In this document: positions 45,575 through 57,419 of the stretch, piece after piece | How positions within the stretch are numbered: the stretch's first letter is position 1 | Layout: the number at the start of each line of letters is the position of its first letter | Assembly (NCBI GenBank): GCA_944474755.1 | Contig: OX104122.1 | Coordinates: 1,854,751-1,918,750, forward strand | Reading direction: 5' to 3' | Length of the DNA: 64,000 nt | Source of the DNA: Limnoperna fortunei | Taxonomy: Eukaryota; Mollusca; Bivalvia; Mytilida; Modiolidae | Program-made: the position numbers and the translations under genes | Notes under the pieces: model-generated | Told to the model about the DNA's origin: nothing | Seen by the model: the letters and a program-made list of their open reading frames with translations, nothing else | Databases searched by the model: none

Positions 45575-46556
45575 CTAAACTATCCAGAACCCTAGAACAA
45601 CTATTCAGAACCCTAAAACAACTACCCAGAACCTAGAACAACTATCCAGAACCTAGAACAACTATCCAGAACCCTAGAACAACTATCCAGAACCCTAGAA
45701 CAACTATCCAGAACCTAGAACAACTATCCAGAACCTAGAACAACTATCCAGAACCCTAGAACAACTATCCAGAACCCTAGAACAACTATCCAGAACCTAG
45801 AACAACTATCCAGAACCCTAGAACAACTATCCAGAACCCTAGAACAACTATCCAGAACCTTAAAACAACTGCGAAAAACCCTAGAACCGATATCCAGACC
45901 CCAAACAACTATCCAGAACCTTATAACAACTACCAGAACCCTAAAACAACTATCCAATATACTAGAACAACTCTCCAGAACAAAGAACAACTATCCAGAA
46001 TCCTATAACAACTATCCAGAATCCTAGAAAAACTATCCGGAACCCTAGAACAACTATCCAGAACCTAGAAGAACTATCCAGAACCCTAGAACAACCATCC
46101 AGAATCCTAGAACAACTATCCGGAACCCTAGAACAACTATCCAGAACCTAGAAGAACTATCCAGAACTTAGAAAAACTATTCAGAACCCTAGAACAGAAC
46201 CTAGAACAACTACCCAGAACACTACAACAACTATCCAGAATCCTAGAAAAACTATCCGGAACCCTAGAACAACTATCCAGAACCCTCGAACAACTATCCA
46301 GAACCTAGAACAACTATCCAGATCATAGAACAACTATCCAGAACCCTAGTACAACTATCCAGAACCTAGAACAACTATCCAGAACCTAGAACAACTATCC
46401 AGAACCTAGAACAACTATCTAGAACCATAGATCAACTACCCAGAAAAACTATCCAGAACCTAGAACAACTACCCAGAACAACTATCCAGAACCCTAAAAC
46501 AAAACTATCCAGAATCTTAGAACAACTATCCAGAACCATAAAACAACTTGTGATAG
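45575..46556. repeat. 20/21-bp minisatellite
   Basis: About 48 copies of CTATCCAGAACCCTAGAACA plus A (21 bp), mixed with a 20-bp form lacking one C (CCAGAACCTAG). The central copies (45620-45850) are the most uniform; the outer ones carry substitutions and shorter units. The 88-codon minus-strand frame at 45724-45990 is a product of the repeat. Confidence 0.95.
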
Positions 46557-46703
46557 ATACTATTTATTTCTCCAGAAGTTCTACGGTCGTCACCATGACT
46601 TAATTGATCGTTATGGGAAATCAGTGTCTCAAATGCGATCTGACATTTTCAATGAGTCATATGTAGTGTTTCCTATACATGTCATTTACCAAACGAAAAT
46701 TTA

Positions 46704-46806
46704 TTGGTTATGTGCAGAAACCAGAGGGGAGCTATAAAATTGACTCGAAAGCAGAACTGTCTCGTAAATTGTATTGCTCCTCCCTCGGGTATCTGCACAT
46801 AACCAA
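46704..46806. mobile_element. 103-bp MITE-like inverted repeat
   Basis: The left end TTGGTTATGTGCAGAAACC and right end GGGTATCTGCACATAACCAA are inverted, with inner parts GAGGGGAGC and GCTCCTCCCTC also complementary. No clean target duplication was read. Confidence 0.6.
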
Positions 46807-46878
46807 ATATTTTAAATATGGTAACTAAAACATTGCCATTTTATTTCTTCAAATTTCCTACTGTACACTTTACCTATT

Positions 46879-46990
46879 TTAACCCTTTCAGTGCCAAGGC
46901 GACATATTTGTGGTTTAGGGGTTGCGTTCCAAGCGACATTTTTGTCGTTTGTGGGTTGCACGCCAAGGCGACACAAATGTCGCTTAATTA
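46879..46990. repeat. Short tandem repeat of GCGACA units
   Basis: It starts TTAACCCTTTCAGTGCC and has three units of 30-40 bp, each with CCAAGGCGACA or AAGCGACATTTTTGTCG and GGGTTGC. TTAA followed by CCCTTT resembles a piggyBac-type terminus, but no second end was found. Confidence 0.45.
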
Positions 46991-47809
46991 ATTGAATGGT
47001 TGCTTAACTTAAATCTAGCAGTAGTTTAGCTTTATTCATGTTGAGAACAAGTTAAAAGTAATATAAAATGGATTGCACCAAAGGACATACGATTTGAATA
47101 AGTATAATAACTGCCAATAAAGTATTATTTTGGAGAGTTGTGTCGAGACGGAGAATATTTTTCATCTGGGATCCAATATGCCTACTCTGCTTCGACATCT
47201 ACAAAGAAGTTATACCAAAACAGAACCGAAACACTTTCCACACACATTTCACCTATTATATTCCAAGGCTATGCTTTCCGTAATATAACCTGACAACCCC
47301 CACACCCGCCCAATCGTGACATCTGAATGTATCCCCTATTAGTTTCACACGGACGGTTCTTTGGGTCAAAGTGTACCTGAAGCGTACCACTACCCATGCA
47401 GTGCTTGCTTGATTATACCTGTATACACAAACACAATTCAAATGGATGCTTATTGTTGTTTAATTTCGGTAAATTTATTTCAGTTTCTGATAGTGTTTTT
47501 AAATGTCATGACGTCATACAATATAAACGTATAAATTGCAATTACGTCATTGTATGTCTGACGTCAAAAGTACACACAAAAATCCTTTCTGGGTTCGTAT
47601 CTATAGCTTAAAACAACGCACGATAGATATATCTGTTATTCTTTTGAATATTTTGATATTGGACTATGAAAGGAAAAACACCCAGAATGAGATATACACT
47701 AAACTAGCAATTAGTGAAAATAACTACACAATTTTTCCGCCATCAAATATATTATGATAATAGAATTTGTTTCTTTTAATTTGGTTTTTGGCCATTTTAA
47801 TGATTTTTG
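46991..47809. other. Intergenic with a weak repeat fragment
   Basis: 47260-47310 (GGCTATGCTTTCCG, ATAACCTGACAACCCCCAC) resembles 20936-20975, so a fragment of the same dispersed repeat is likely. Open frames at 47396-47757 have no support. Confidence 0.4.
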
Positions 47810-47866
47810 TCAGCTATCTCATGACGTCCAGATTTTATAGGTGAGAAAGCGGTGAAAACTCGAGAA
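47810..47866 (-). mobile_element. SINE core fragment
   Basis: AGCTATCTCATGACGTCC, TTTTATAGGTGAGAAAGC and GGTGAAAACTCGAG follow the order of the SINE core in reverse. Short and diverged. Confidence 0.4.
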
Positions 47867-48002
47867 CCCACGTGCATGTTCATGAACAAATTTGACATGC
47901 GTTTATAATACATCTTTTTCCTCAAAACTCTAAAGATACATGGTTATGTGTATTTTAACATTGTATATTGATTAGATTGGTTGAGTGTATAATATATAAA
48001 AA

Positions 48003-48154
48003 TAATTATGATACTGAAGGCCATATGTTGTGTTATGGACCGGTAGCTCATCTCTAAATAGTATATGGACCTCAGCTTCTGTTCAGTATATATACGATAT
48101 AGAGATGATCTCACGGTCAATATAACACCAAATGGCCCGCAGTATCAATAATTA
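48003..48154. mobile_element. 152-bp palindromic MITE
   Basis: The left TAATTATGATACTGAAGGCC and the right end (reverse complement TAATTATTGATACTGCGGGC) are inverted. The similarity runs inward through TGTTAT..GACCG and ATCATCTCTA to a loop near 48075. Coding capacity is nil. Confidence 0.7.
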
Positions 48155-50310
48155 TTTGATAAATATGAATGCAAATAAAAGTTTATGTAAATGAATTGTG
48201 CATTTATTATCTGAGTATATGTATTACTTTCCTGCGTTTAGAGGAATTAACTATGAAATAGTTGTGAATATATCATCACTGGAAAAAAGATATGCATCAT
48301 GCTTTCGTTATACATAATTGTTCATGCATTCTCCTTTTTGTGATAATTTTTCAACAACATATATTTAATGCAAGCTTTACTGGATAGATAAGATGATGCA
48401 TTCAACGTAATGACACGAAGCTGAATTCTTTTAAATTTACAACTTATTGACAAAATGCCAATTTTACGAAATCTCTGAAAGTTTAAGAAATACACATCGT
48501 TTCATATCACTGACTGCATGAGTCGAACTCGGAACCAATGAATTCTAGAATGGAAAATCTTAAATCCCGTCTTATTAGTCAATCACTGTTGTCACCCCCC
48601 CCCCCTTTTCCCCTTCCGCGTGGTAAATAATTCAGATTCTGTTAATTATTATGAATTTTTTAATGTAGTAAAGTTTTATTATCACCAATCCGAAGAATGG
48701 GTAGGTCTATATATAATACAGATATTGTAGTTATTGCATAGAAATCGTTGATGACTGAAGATAAAACTATCTTGACATTGTTCAAAACTTTTTGCATTAA
48801 AATCACATCGACGAGGTATATTTCTTTAAGCGATTTGTAAAGGTGATATGCACGTCTGGTTGTTCTCTCGACTTATGATTTAGTGCCAGACTATGTACAA
48901 TCAAATAAGGTGCGCTCGATTCACATTTATATGATTAACTTTACCCTTTCTTGCCTGTCTTAATTCATCCTATTATGAAACTGGAATAGATATTAGTATG
49001 TTAGAATCAAAAACAGTACGAGATATCACTTGTAGCGTTCTTTGACATACCATGCATTTGGTAGAGGAATGTAAATAGCATATTTATCCTTCTATCAGTG
49101 AATAGCGACTGACCAGTTTTTCGTCCTTAGACACTATTTTTAGATCCGTTTTACTGCTGATCTTATTATACAAGACGAATTAAGGCTAAATTCTATATTC
49201 ACTAAATTCTACATAAAACAAAAGCAAAAGTCATCATCAAAATTCTCTATTAACATCAGCAACGTTCAAAAATCTCTCTTTTTTTTCCCCAGACTACACG
49301 TGCATTTTAAAGATAATCATCATATGCATATTCATATCTGACCAAACTGACCACAACAGATAAGGAGGCGTGTCAATTACTAATGAATCAATTAATTACA
49401 TGTCAATATACAGCTGCTCTGATTTCACTAACCAGTATCAATAACATAATTATAACATCCCCGCCCACAAAAAGAAATTTTCCAAATTTCTAACTGGTTA
49501 CTGAAATCAGTGCAGAAAAAAAATAAATCCACGTATAAAAAGAAATAAATTGAATTTAAAAAAAATTTACCTGTAATTTTTACAAAAACAAGGAAAAAAA
49601 ACGTAAATTAATTCACAATTACGACATGAAGGAAAAAAAACAAATTAAATATTGTTAAGTAATCAAGAAACTACTGACTTAAAAAAAATTAATACATTCA
49701 AAATATTTCAAATCGAAAAACAAAACAATTAATTTAATTAAAAAATGGAACTTACAATCATGTTTAATGATAATGACATAATAATATTTGTATACATACA
49801 TTTTCGAGGACCCCCCCCCCCCCCCAAAAAAAAAAAAAAATACTGTGTTTACTGGCAAATACGATCTTACTCAGTAGAGAAACCAAAAATGTGTTCACTT
49901 CACAGTTTGCAATTCAGATCGATCTACGTGTTTATATCAATTAGTTACATTATCTGTATCCAAGCATCATGAAACAAATCCGTCCAAAATTAGTTCAATA
50001 TTTCGACATTTCAATGTGTTCCCATTGGCAGTACAGATATGGTGCGTGTGTGCATCCTTTTCCTTTTGACATTTTTGTCTGTGTTTGAAATGGTTAGGAT
50101 GAAATTTGTGTAATTCAAATAAACTACCTACATGTATAATCATAATTGACTGAGAAAAGTGGTTGTCTGTACAAATTCCAGACCAGAAATAGACAGAGAT
50201 CTCTTCTTTAAAAGTTAACTCATTTGAGGTCCAGCAACACCTTTTTCTTATGCACATTACAAAGACTTAAAGCAGTGGAAGGCGGAGGGGTCAATAAAGC
50301 TATAAGTTTG
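48155..50310. other. Intergenic, homopolymer-rich
   Basis: No gene seen. A C run lies at 48594-48605, and a C run followed by an A run at 49810-49841. The 49480-49745 stretch is very A-rich with many A6-A8 runs. Confidence 0.55.
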
Positions 50311-50567
50311 TGTTTGATTGAATGGTGTTTTAACGCCACTTTCAGCCATTTTTCAAGTATATCATGGCGTCTATTTTTTATTGGGGGAGGAAGCCGGAGT
50401 ACCCGGAGAAAACCCCTGACCTGCGTAGGAAAACTGGCAATTAAGATTGGAGTCGAATGCACCCTGCCTGCAGTGAGAATCGAACCCGCAATCTCAGTGT
50501 TGACAGACCACGTGATCAATAGCAGACGAAATAACTTTTTAGTTAACCACTCGGCCACCGAGGCCCC
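50311..50567 (-). mobile_element. tRNA-derived SINE, copy 6, near full length
   Basis: The most complete copy, in reverse: tail TTGATTGAATGGTGTTTTAA, CGCCACTTTCAGCC, TTTTTATTGGGGGAGGAAGC, CGGAGTACCCGGAGAAAACC, GGAAAACTGGCAATTAAG and TTGGAGTCGAATGCACC. Then come the B-box region CAGTGAGAATCGAACCCGC, TCAGTGTTGACAGACCACG and head TTAACCACTCGGCCACCGAG. Open frames on both strands here are shadows of the SINE. Confidence 0.85.
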
Positions 50568-50864
50568 TTATACGTTTGTGTTCGCCATTTGAAGCCTTTA
50601 TTGATTATCAGGTGATAATAATACAAAAGAATTGTTTTAACTTTGTAAATAATGGTTTTGATTGAATAGTATTCCCGTTGATGAAAACATTTAGTTAGCA
50701 GAGATACAGTACATACCATGCAGTGGTATGCAGAAATGACGTCAGGAAATGAGAAACATGTCATCGTAAATTACATATTTTGAACCTATGGTATAACTGT
50801 TGATGCACAAAACTTTTATATATTAAATTGTATAAATATAGTTTCCTCTTATACAAGAAGGGTC
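50568..50864. other. Intergenic, nothing recognised
   Basis: AT-rich spacer between the SINE and the minisatellite. Confidence 0.5.
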
Positions 50865-53120
50865 TAGGAAGCAAAGAAGTTAAGGTAGCCATGTATAATG
50901 TACCTCTGGTGCGTCAACACTGACGTTGGGAAATTGAGTCTGACTTGGACTGGGTCAACACTGAGGTGAGTCTGACTTGGACTGGGTCAACACTGAGGTT
51001 GGGAGATTGAGTCTGACTTGGACTGGGTCAACACTGAGGTTGTGAGATTGAGTCTGACTTGGACTGGGTCAACACTGAGGTTGGGAGATTGAGTCTGACT
51101 TGGGCTGGGTCAACACTGAGGTTGGGAGATTGAGTCTGACTTGGACTGGGTCACTACTGAGGTTGGGAGATTGAGTCTGACTTGGACTTGGTCAACACTG
51201 AGGTTGGGAGATTGAGTCTGACTTGGACTGGCTCAACACTGAGGTTGGGAGATTGAGCCTGACTTGGACTGGGTCAACACTGAGGTTGGGAGATTGAGCC
51301 TGACTTGGACTGGGTCAACACTGAGGTTGGGAGATTGAGTCTGACTTGGACTGGGTCAACACTGAGGTTGGGAGATTGAGCCTGACTTTGACTGGGTCAA
51401 CACTGAGGTTGGGAGATTGAGTCTGACTTGGACTGGGTCAACATTGAGGTTGGGAGATTGAGCCTGACTTGGACTGGGTCAACACTGAGGTTGGGAGATT
51501 TAGTCTGACTTGGACTGGGTCAACACTGAGGTTGGGAGATTGAGCCTGACTTGGACTGGGTCAACACTGACGTTGGGAGATTGAGTCTGACTTGGACTGG
51601 GTCAACACTGAGGTTGGGAGATTGAGCCTGACTTGGACTGGTTCAACACTGAGGTTGGGAGATTGAGTCTGACTTGGGCTGGGTCAACACTGAGGTGAGT
51701 CTGACTTGGACTGGGTCAACACTGAGGTTGGGAGATTGAGTCTGACTTGGACTGGGTCAACACTGAGGTTGGGAGATTGAGCCTGACTTGGACTGGGTCA
51801 CCACTGAGGTTGGGAGATTGAGTCTGACTTGGACTGGGTCAACACTGAGGTTGGGAGATTGAGTCTGACTTGAACTGGGTCAACAATGAGGTTGGGAGAT
51901 TGAGTCTGACTTGGACTGGGTCAACACTGAGGTTGGTAGATTTAGCCTGACTTGGACTGGGTCAACACTGAGGTTGGGAGATTGAGCCTGACTTGGACTG
52001 GGTCAACACTGAGGTTGGGAGATTGAGTCTGACTTGGACTGGGTCAACACTGAGGTTGGGAGATTGAGTCTGACTTGAACTGGGTCAACACTGAGGTTGG
52101 GAGATTGAGTCTGACTTGGACTGGGTCAACACTGAGGTTGGGAGATTTAGCCTGACTTGGACTGGGTCAACACTGAGGTTGGGAGATTTAGCCTGACTTG
52201 GACTGGGTTAGCTACAATAATGTAGCTCCTTTTTTTTTTTTTTTTTTTGTAATGGACGGAGCTACAAAGCGGTCCCATTACTCGTAATGGAGCAGCCCGG
52301 GAGTGATTCACACCCGGGGGTTTTATGCATTTTATAAGCAATTTAACTGTTTCCCTGGTTTGCTACATACTTTTTTATGTATTTGCAGTTTAACTGATAT
52401 TTCCACAACACCGTATTCGTTAGTTTTATCACTTTATTCATAATCATGGCATTGTTGACAAAATATGAATTCCGGAAGTGCATAATTTCGATAATATCGG
52501 AATCGATTTGGTAAAAAATTAAATTCCGGATGATTTCAGCTGCATTCATTTGCATTATGATTATGTCCCCTTATTACAAATTTTACCGATACGATTCCGA
52601 AATTCTACACTCCTCAATTTTAATTATGTCAACAATGACACGATTACGAAAAAGTGTTAAAATTATTTAATTAGACATTGTAGACATATCAGATGAACGG
52701 CGGAGGAAAGAAAACATATTTATTTAATAAAGACAAAGGTTAAATAGCGGAAAATATGTGTAAATCCCAAAAGTGTTTTTGCTCCATTACGAGTAATGGG
52801 ACCTCTTTGTAGCTCCGTCCATAATTTAAAAAAAAGGAGCTACATTATTGTAGCTAGGACTGGGTCAACACTGAGGTTGGGAGATTTAGTCTGACTTGGA
52901 CTGGGTCAATACTGAGGATGGGAGATTTAGTCTGACTTGGACTGGGTTAACACTGAGGTTGTGAGATTGAGCCTGACTTGGACTGGGTCAACACTGAGGT
53001 TGGGAGATTGAGTCTGACTTGGACTGGGTCAAAAATGAGGTTGGGAGATTGAGCCTGACTTGGACTGGGTCAACACTGAGGTTGGGAGATTGAGTCTGAC
53101 TTGAACTGGGTCAACACTGA
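50865..53120. repeat. 41-bp minisatellite derived from a SINE head
   Basis: The unit GGGTCAACACTGAGGTTGGG plus AGATTGAGTCTGACTTGGAC plus T (41 bp) repeats about 38 times, with an insertion at 52209-52856. It begins at 50865-50935 with a diverged SINE head (AAGCAAAGAAGTTAAGGTAG, GTGCGTCAACACTGACG). The unit matches the SINE region GTCAACACTGAGATTGCGGG followed by TTCGATTCTCACTGCAGG, so the array most likely grew by amplification of that part. Common variant sites are GAGTCTG/GAGCCTG and AGATTGAG/AGATTTAG. Confidence 0.92.
52209..52856. mobile_element. Non-autonomous TIR element with 9-bp target duplication
   Basis: It starts TAGCTACAATAATGTAGCTC and ends GAGCTACATTATTGTAGCTA. The arms stay complementary for about 85 bp, including GGACGGAGCTACAAAG and CCCATTACTCGTAATGGAGC. 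The minisatellite word GGACTGGGT flanks both sides (52200-52208 and 52857-52865). Removing the element and one copy restores a perfect 41-bp unit, so the 9-bp duplication is secure. That length with long arms fits Mutator-like elements. A T homopolymer sits inside the left arm. No coding frame. Confidence 0.85.
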
Positions 53121-53285
53121 GGACCGATGTGGACTGACCGGTGGATGGTGTGAACCAGACCTTTGTATACCTAGACGGTGTGGACCTGGCCGGTGTTGAC
53201 CTGACTGGGTGCGGGCGTGGCCACGTGGAAATGATCGTTGTGGACTTGACTGGGTATGAACCTGACCGGTGTGGACCTGACCGGT
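53121..53285. repeat. Degenerate short tandem repeat
   Basis: About ten loose copies of GTGTGGACCTGACCGG and variants directly after the 41-bp array, possibly a second derivative of the same sequence. It provides the target of the LINE that follows. Confidence 0.6.
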
Positions 53286-54240
53286 AGTTTAGTTTAAACA
53301 TATTTTATTGTCAAAAACAGAAGACAATCGGATCAGGCACAAATTATAACAATTTAGAATCGCCTTCTCCGTGATTTACACATTATACATGTATTGACAT
53401 TAACTGATATCGTATAAGTATATTTTACAAACAACTATGACAGACATGGGTATAAACATGACCTAAGAAATCTATATGAACATTCACTAGAGTTGTACAT
53501 TTCATATAGTACATAGTACAAAGTAGTTAGGAAACAAAACAAGAAACAGAAACAAAAGGGAAAAAAGGGGGGGGCGAAAATTGATGCAACTCCGTTTTAC
53601 AATGAAAGCTTAAGTACTTGTGAATCGTCCGGTTTCTTTGATATATAACTGAACGTGCTGAAATAGTAAGCAGTTGTTTTCATAGCTGTCATTACCTACT
53701 CCATATAACAGTGTGTTCAGATCGAAACGAAAATTAACCAATAGTAAATTTGTTTGCAATTTAAATCTAGGTATATGGTAGTTTTTGCAGGACATAAAAT
53801 AGTGTTCTACAGTTTCAGATGCAGTACCACATGAACAGATCGAATTTTCAATAAGTTTGGCTCTGAATAGGTCATGTTTTAGTGAACTGCATTTTTGGCG
53901 TAGTCTGGTATGAAGAATGTTTAAATGTCTATTGCCAATGAAGTAATAGGCCGGTGGTTTTTTGTAGCGGCAATATCTTGCTCCCAATGAACACTTGAAA
54001 ATGTCTACTGAAGGCGAATTTCGTAAAGATATGTCTAGATCATTCCAAAGTTTTAGTGTAGCTGGGAAGAAGGATTGTTGGAATAAATTAAGACGTGTTA
54101 ATGGAACAGAGTAATTTTGACTACTACGTAAATTATAAACTGTGGTTTCAGCGACAAGTGGCGGCATTAGATCAGCTAGATATTCCGGACATTGACCATG
54201 GACAATATTATAGAAAAGGACAAGTTTTTTCCGTTCCCGT
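53286..54240 (-). mobile_element. 5'-truncated LINE insertion
   Basis: 955 bp on the minus strand, flanked by the 10-bp direct repeat CCTGACCGGT (53276-53285 and 54241-54250). It holds the 3' end of a reverse transcriptase ORF (to 53610) and about 320 bp of 3' UTR. The truncation at the ORF's 5' side is typical of target-primed reverse transcription. The flank is itself repetitive, so the duplication is slightly less certain. Confidence 0.8.
53610..54240 (-). pseudogene. C-terminal part of LINE reverse transcriptase
   Basis: An open frame of about 210 codons enters from the truncation point: RERKKLVLFYNIVHGQCPEY, LADLMPPLV, VPLTRLNLFQQSFFPATLKL and WNDLDISLR. It then has LNILHTRLRQKCSSLKHDLF and a zinc-binding-like CSCGTASETVEHYFMSCKNY (C-x-C, H, C). 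FFP...LWN.L and the CGxxE..EHY...C end are typical of non-LTR retrotransposon ORF2 proteins in aquatic invertebrates. The frame has no internal stop, so the insertion is fairly young. The endonuclease and the RT catalytic motif (YxDD) are missing. Confidence 0.85.
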
Positions 54241-54250
54241 CCTGACCGGT

Positions 54251-55209
54251 GTGGACTCATCTGTGTCTCAAATTATCAAATTTAAAATAATGATAACAGA
54301 TAGCAGCAACTTACATGAGAAAATAGAAAACAGCGAGTTCACAAATGAAAAAAAGCAGTTAACAGCAGAAGCTGGCTTACAGTAATCAGTGCTTCCGTAG
54401 TAACTAGTATGATACCTTATGTATATTCCTCCCTTCATAGGAAAACTCATTTACATAGGTAATAAATAAAATGAATTAAAAAATATAACTGAGAACAAAT
54501 CTGTAAACAGATAGCAGCAAATAGTTGAAAAACAGTTAACATTTGCTAAAGAACGCCCCCCCCCCCCTTACTACAAATATTACAGAGGCTTATACACAAT
54601 ATTATAACAAGATGGTTATGTTGTCCAAATTTCTTATCGCTTTCAAACCCAAATTTATATATAAACATTTTTAAAAATATCAATTGAGTTAAGGAAAATG
54701 AAAAATCGCCACGTACACGGACAGAAATACGTTTCCTTTTACCAAATCTGACATCCTGTTAAATATCAAGTACCATTATGACTATCACAACTTACATCCT
54801 GTTATCCTGTTAAATATCAAGTGCCATTATGACTAACTATCATACATTTCCTATGTTTTACAGCAGATTAATATAAAATATAAGGCGCGCCGTATAGCTC
54901 GTTCCTAAATATTAAGATATTACAGCTTTACTGATATCTTTGAGAAAACCATCGTTTATTCCAGATTCTAAGAACATTATAAACATACTACCAGCATAAA
55001 AAATAAGCAGGGATTTGTGTATGATAGTCAGCTAAAGATTGTAAGCAGGTATGTTTTAACATATATAACTGGTGCATTAATCCCTGAATTGTCTTTTCTG
55101 TAATGTAACGAAATTTCGACTTCAAGTATGGTCAGCACAAGTTCGTGCCATCGACACGGCTTACACTAATTGGTCTACAGTAATTAACGGCATTAAAGTA
55201 TAGTTGGTC
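54251..55209. other. Intergenic, nothing recognised
   Basis: AT-rich, with a C run at 54557-54567 and a direct duplication of ACATCCTGTTAAATATCAAG-like sequence near 54750 and 54795. Confidence 0.5.
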
Positions 55210-56167
55210 GGCTGTGTGCCGGAATGCCAACATTTTGAAATATCAAAGAACATTGTAGGCTCTCATTAGTGAGGATTAAGGGGTCCCCCATACAGGGTAT
55301 TAATTAACTGTAAAGGTAAAATTGTTTAATAAATTAATAAATGTACTAGTGTAATAAATTATATTGAGAGGTATTTGTATATTTGCATTGTAAATTTAAA
55401 ATTCTGCGTTCAGTCAAGAAATACTTAACAAAATTATAAATTTTTAAAACAGATTATTTCTTAAAAAAATACTAATTATAAAAATACTATAGATAATAAA
55501 TAGATATTTGTATATTTTCAAAGAATATATTTTGAATACTTTTTGTATCATTTTATTATATCATCATATATACATTCATTTATAGCAAAATAAAACAAAC
55601 AGGTAATAATAAGGAAAGCTACATTTCTCATTAAAACTATAAACACTGTACAAATAATGCAGCACAAGTATTTAGTCTATGAAGTTTTCATCACATATGG
55701 AGAAGCTGTGACACGTACGGCATCCACATAGTCCATGAGTCATTGCTGTTTGCAGCAGGTGGAAAAATCTTCCGTAAGTTTGTCTTGCTCTTCCCTGATA
55801 GTACGGCATATACAACTGGACACACAGTACCTTCATGAGTATTCACGAGTTAAGCAGCTTGGTATACTTACTTACTATACTTATAATTATAGTAATTAAT
55901 ACATTATATAATAATCAATTTGTTAATTTTCACATTTTTAATAAAACTTAAGTGTGATGCTTAAAATATTAATTCAATTGACCTAAATAACATAATAATA
56001 AGTTCTAAATACATGTAATATTACAATTTTAAAAGTCATCCTTTCTGTAAAAAAGGTTATTTTACCTATGATTATACCTACACCCCTTGTTGTACCCCTT
56101 TGTAACCACTAAAACAACAAAACTTAATTATGTGATTTTAAAAATGTTGGCATTCCGGGAACACCCC
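55210..56167. mobile_element. Second MULE-like TIR element, non-autonomous
   Basis: The left end GGCTGTGTGCCGGAATGCC and right end (inverted) GGGGTGTTCCCGGAATGCC share GGAATGCCAACATTTT, the inner terminal motif of the MULE at 43677-44867. The flanks AGTTGGTC and GTTTGGCC agree at 5 of 8 positions, so a target duplication is only possible. The interior is very AT-rich without a transposase. The minus strand near 55700-55800 has a short coding-like run (YYQGRARQTYGRFFHLL) that I do not recognise. Confidence 0.6.
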
Positions 56168-57197
56168 GTTTGGCCTACAGTTATCAACTGCTTACACTAA
56201 TTGTCCTGCAGTAATTAACGGCTAACACTAGTCGCATACGGTGACTGTCTGTCTGCAATAAATGCCGTGTAGTGACCTGCGACCTACATTGTTACTTCGC
56301 CACTGAAAATAGATGATTTTTAGTGACCGACGACTAAAATAAAAAACTAAAATAACCAACAATTAACAATAGACCTCCGCTATATGACAACTAACAATAT
56401 GTGACACGTAAGTTTTAACTTTAAATATGTAACGTTTTGTCGTAAATTTCATACCAGTGTATTTATGTAGACAAGTGATTTGCGTGTACTAAACCTACAT
56501 GTACTAACTTTCTACAGATATTTATTTTTTCTTAACATGTGTAATCCATATCAAAACACTTCGATAGTTTAAAAAATCCAGGACCCAGCGCCATAAACAT
56601 TTTCTTTGCTTGTTTATTCTCAATTTCATAATTTCAATTTCATTTTTGCTGAGCAAAACATATTTACGCAAGAAGGTTTTATGGCGCTGGAGCCAGGACG
56701 ACTTTATCAAAGTTGGAGAAGAATATGTGTAAGTTTGGAGTTGCTTGTTTTCAGAATACTGCATTTACCAGATATTTGGTTATGTCCGTTTTCAATATGT
56801 TTTTCTTTATTATTGTATTTATTAAATTTTAAAGAGCGTCATTTTTATGCAATTTTTGTAATGACATTCACCTTAATTCAATGTAATAGTAAAAATAAAT
56901 GTCATCTTTTATCACCTTTAAATTAAAATTCATTAAAAATTTAAATGTGACCACAAGTTATATTTATTACGTAAACAATCGTACATTCAGTCAGTGAAAT
57001 TATAAAATTGTCCTCCACGACGTTACATTAATCAAGCACGAAGGTCTAATTCCCAACTACGATTTTAGTCGTCCCGACCAGATGTCACACTGGCCATTCG
57101 TGTTATGTTTTTATTTCATTGTTTTTACTCTATTTGAATCAAAGATAACAAAGCAATGGAGTTTCGTTTAATCACCAGCTGATCAGTTTGTTTCCTT
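56168..57197. other. Intergenic, one candidate exon inside
   Basis: No supported gene apart from the weak candidate at 56681-56728. A small inverted repeat (CCCAGCGCCATAAA, TTTATGGCGCTGG) lies at 56584 and 56678. Confidence 0.45.
56681..56728 (+). CDS. Weak candidate first coding exon
   Basis: ATG followed by 15 codons (MALEPGRLYQSWRRIC) runs straight into a perfect GTAAGT donor. The local GC content is above the flanks. It could start a gene continuing to the right, but no matching second exon was found, and the ATG sits in a small inverted repeat. Chance is quite possible. Confidence 0.2.
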
Positions 57198-57419
57198 GCT
57201 GGATTGTGTTTAACGCCACGTTCAGCGCTTTTTCAGTTTTTTGTAAAGAAGACTGAGAACAAAAATACACAACCGTCGGAATTAAAACTGGCAATCATTG
57301 TTAATTTAAATTAGGGTCGAGCACACCCTGCCAACATTGACACTCAAACTCACTGTCAACACTCACGCGAGCAAAGTACATGATTTACTACATTTATCAC
57401 TCGGACACTCAGGCTCCCA
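57198..57419 (-). mobile_element. tRNA-derived SINE, copy 7, degraded
   Basis: Tail GTTTAACGCCACGTTCAGCG, AAACTGGCAATCATTG, AGGGTCGAGCACACCCTGCC and head TTATCACTCGGACACTCAGG in reverse. The core is shortened and the B-box is altered (ACTCAAACTCACTG). Confidence 0.65.

Noticed and set aside
45724..45990. Minus-strand frame with repeated FWIVVLG
   Set aside because: Product of the 20/21-bp minisatellite.
45575..46556. Telomere-like array because of AACCCTAGAA
   Set aside because: The period is 20/21 bp and lacks (TTAGGG)n runs; the similarity is limited to a few bases.
53029..53301. 90-codon minus-strand frame with TQSKSG and SVDPVQVRLNLP
   Set aside because: Product of the 41-bp minisatellite and the degenerate repeat beside it.
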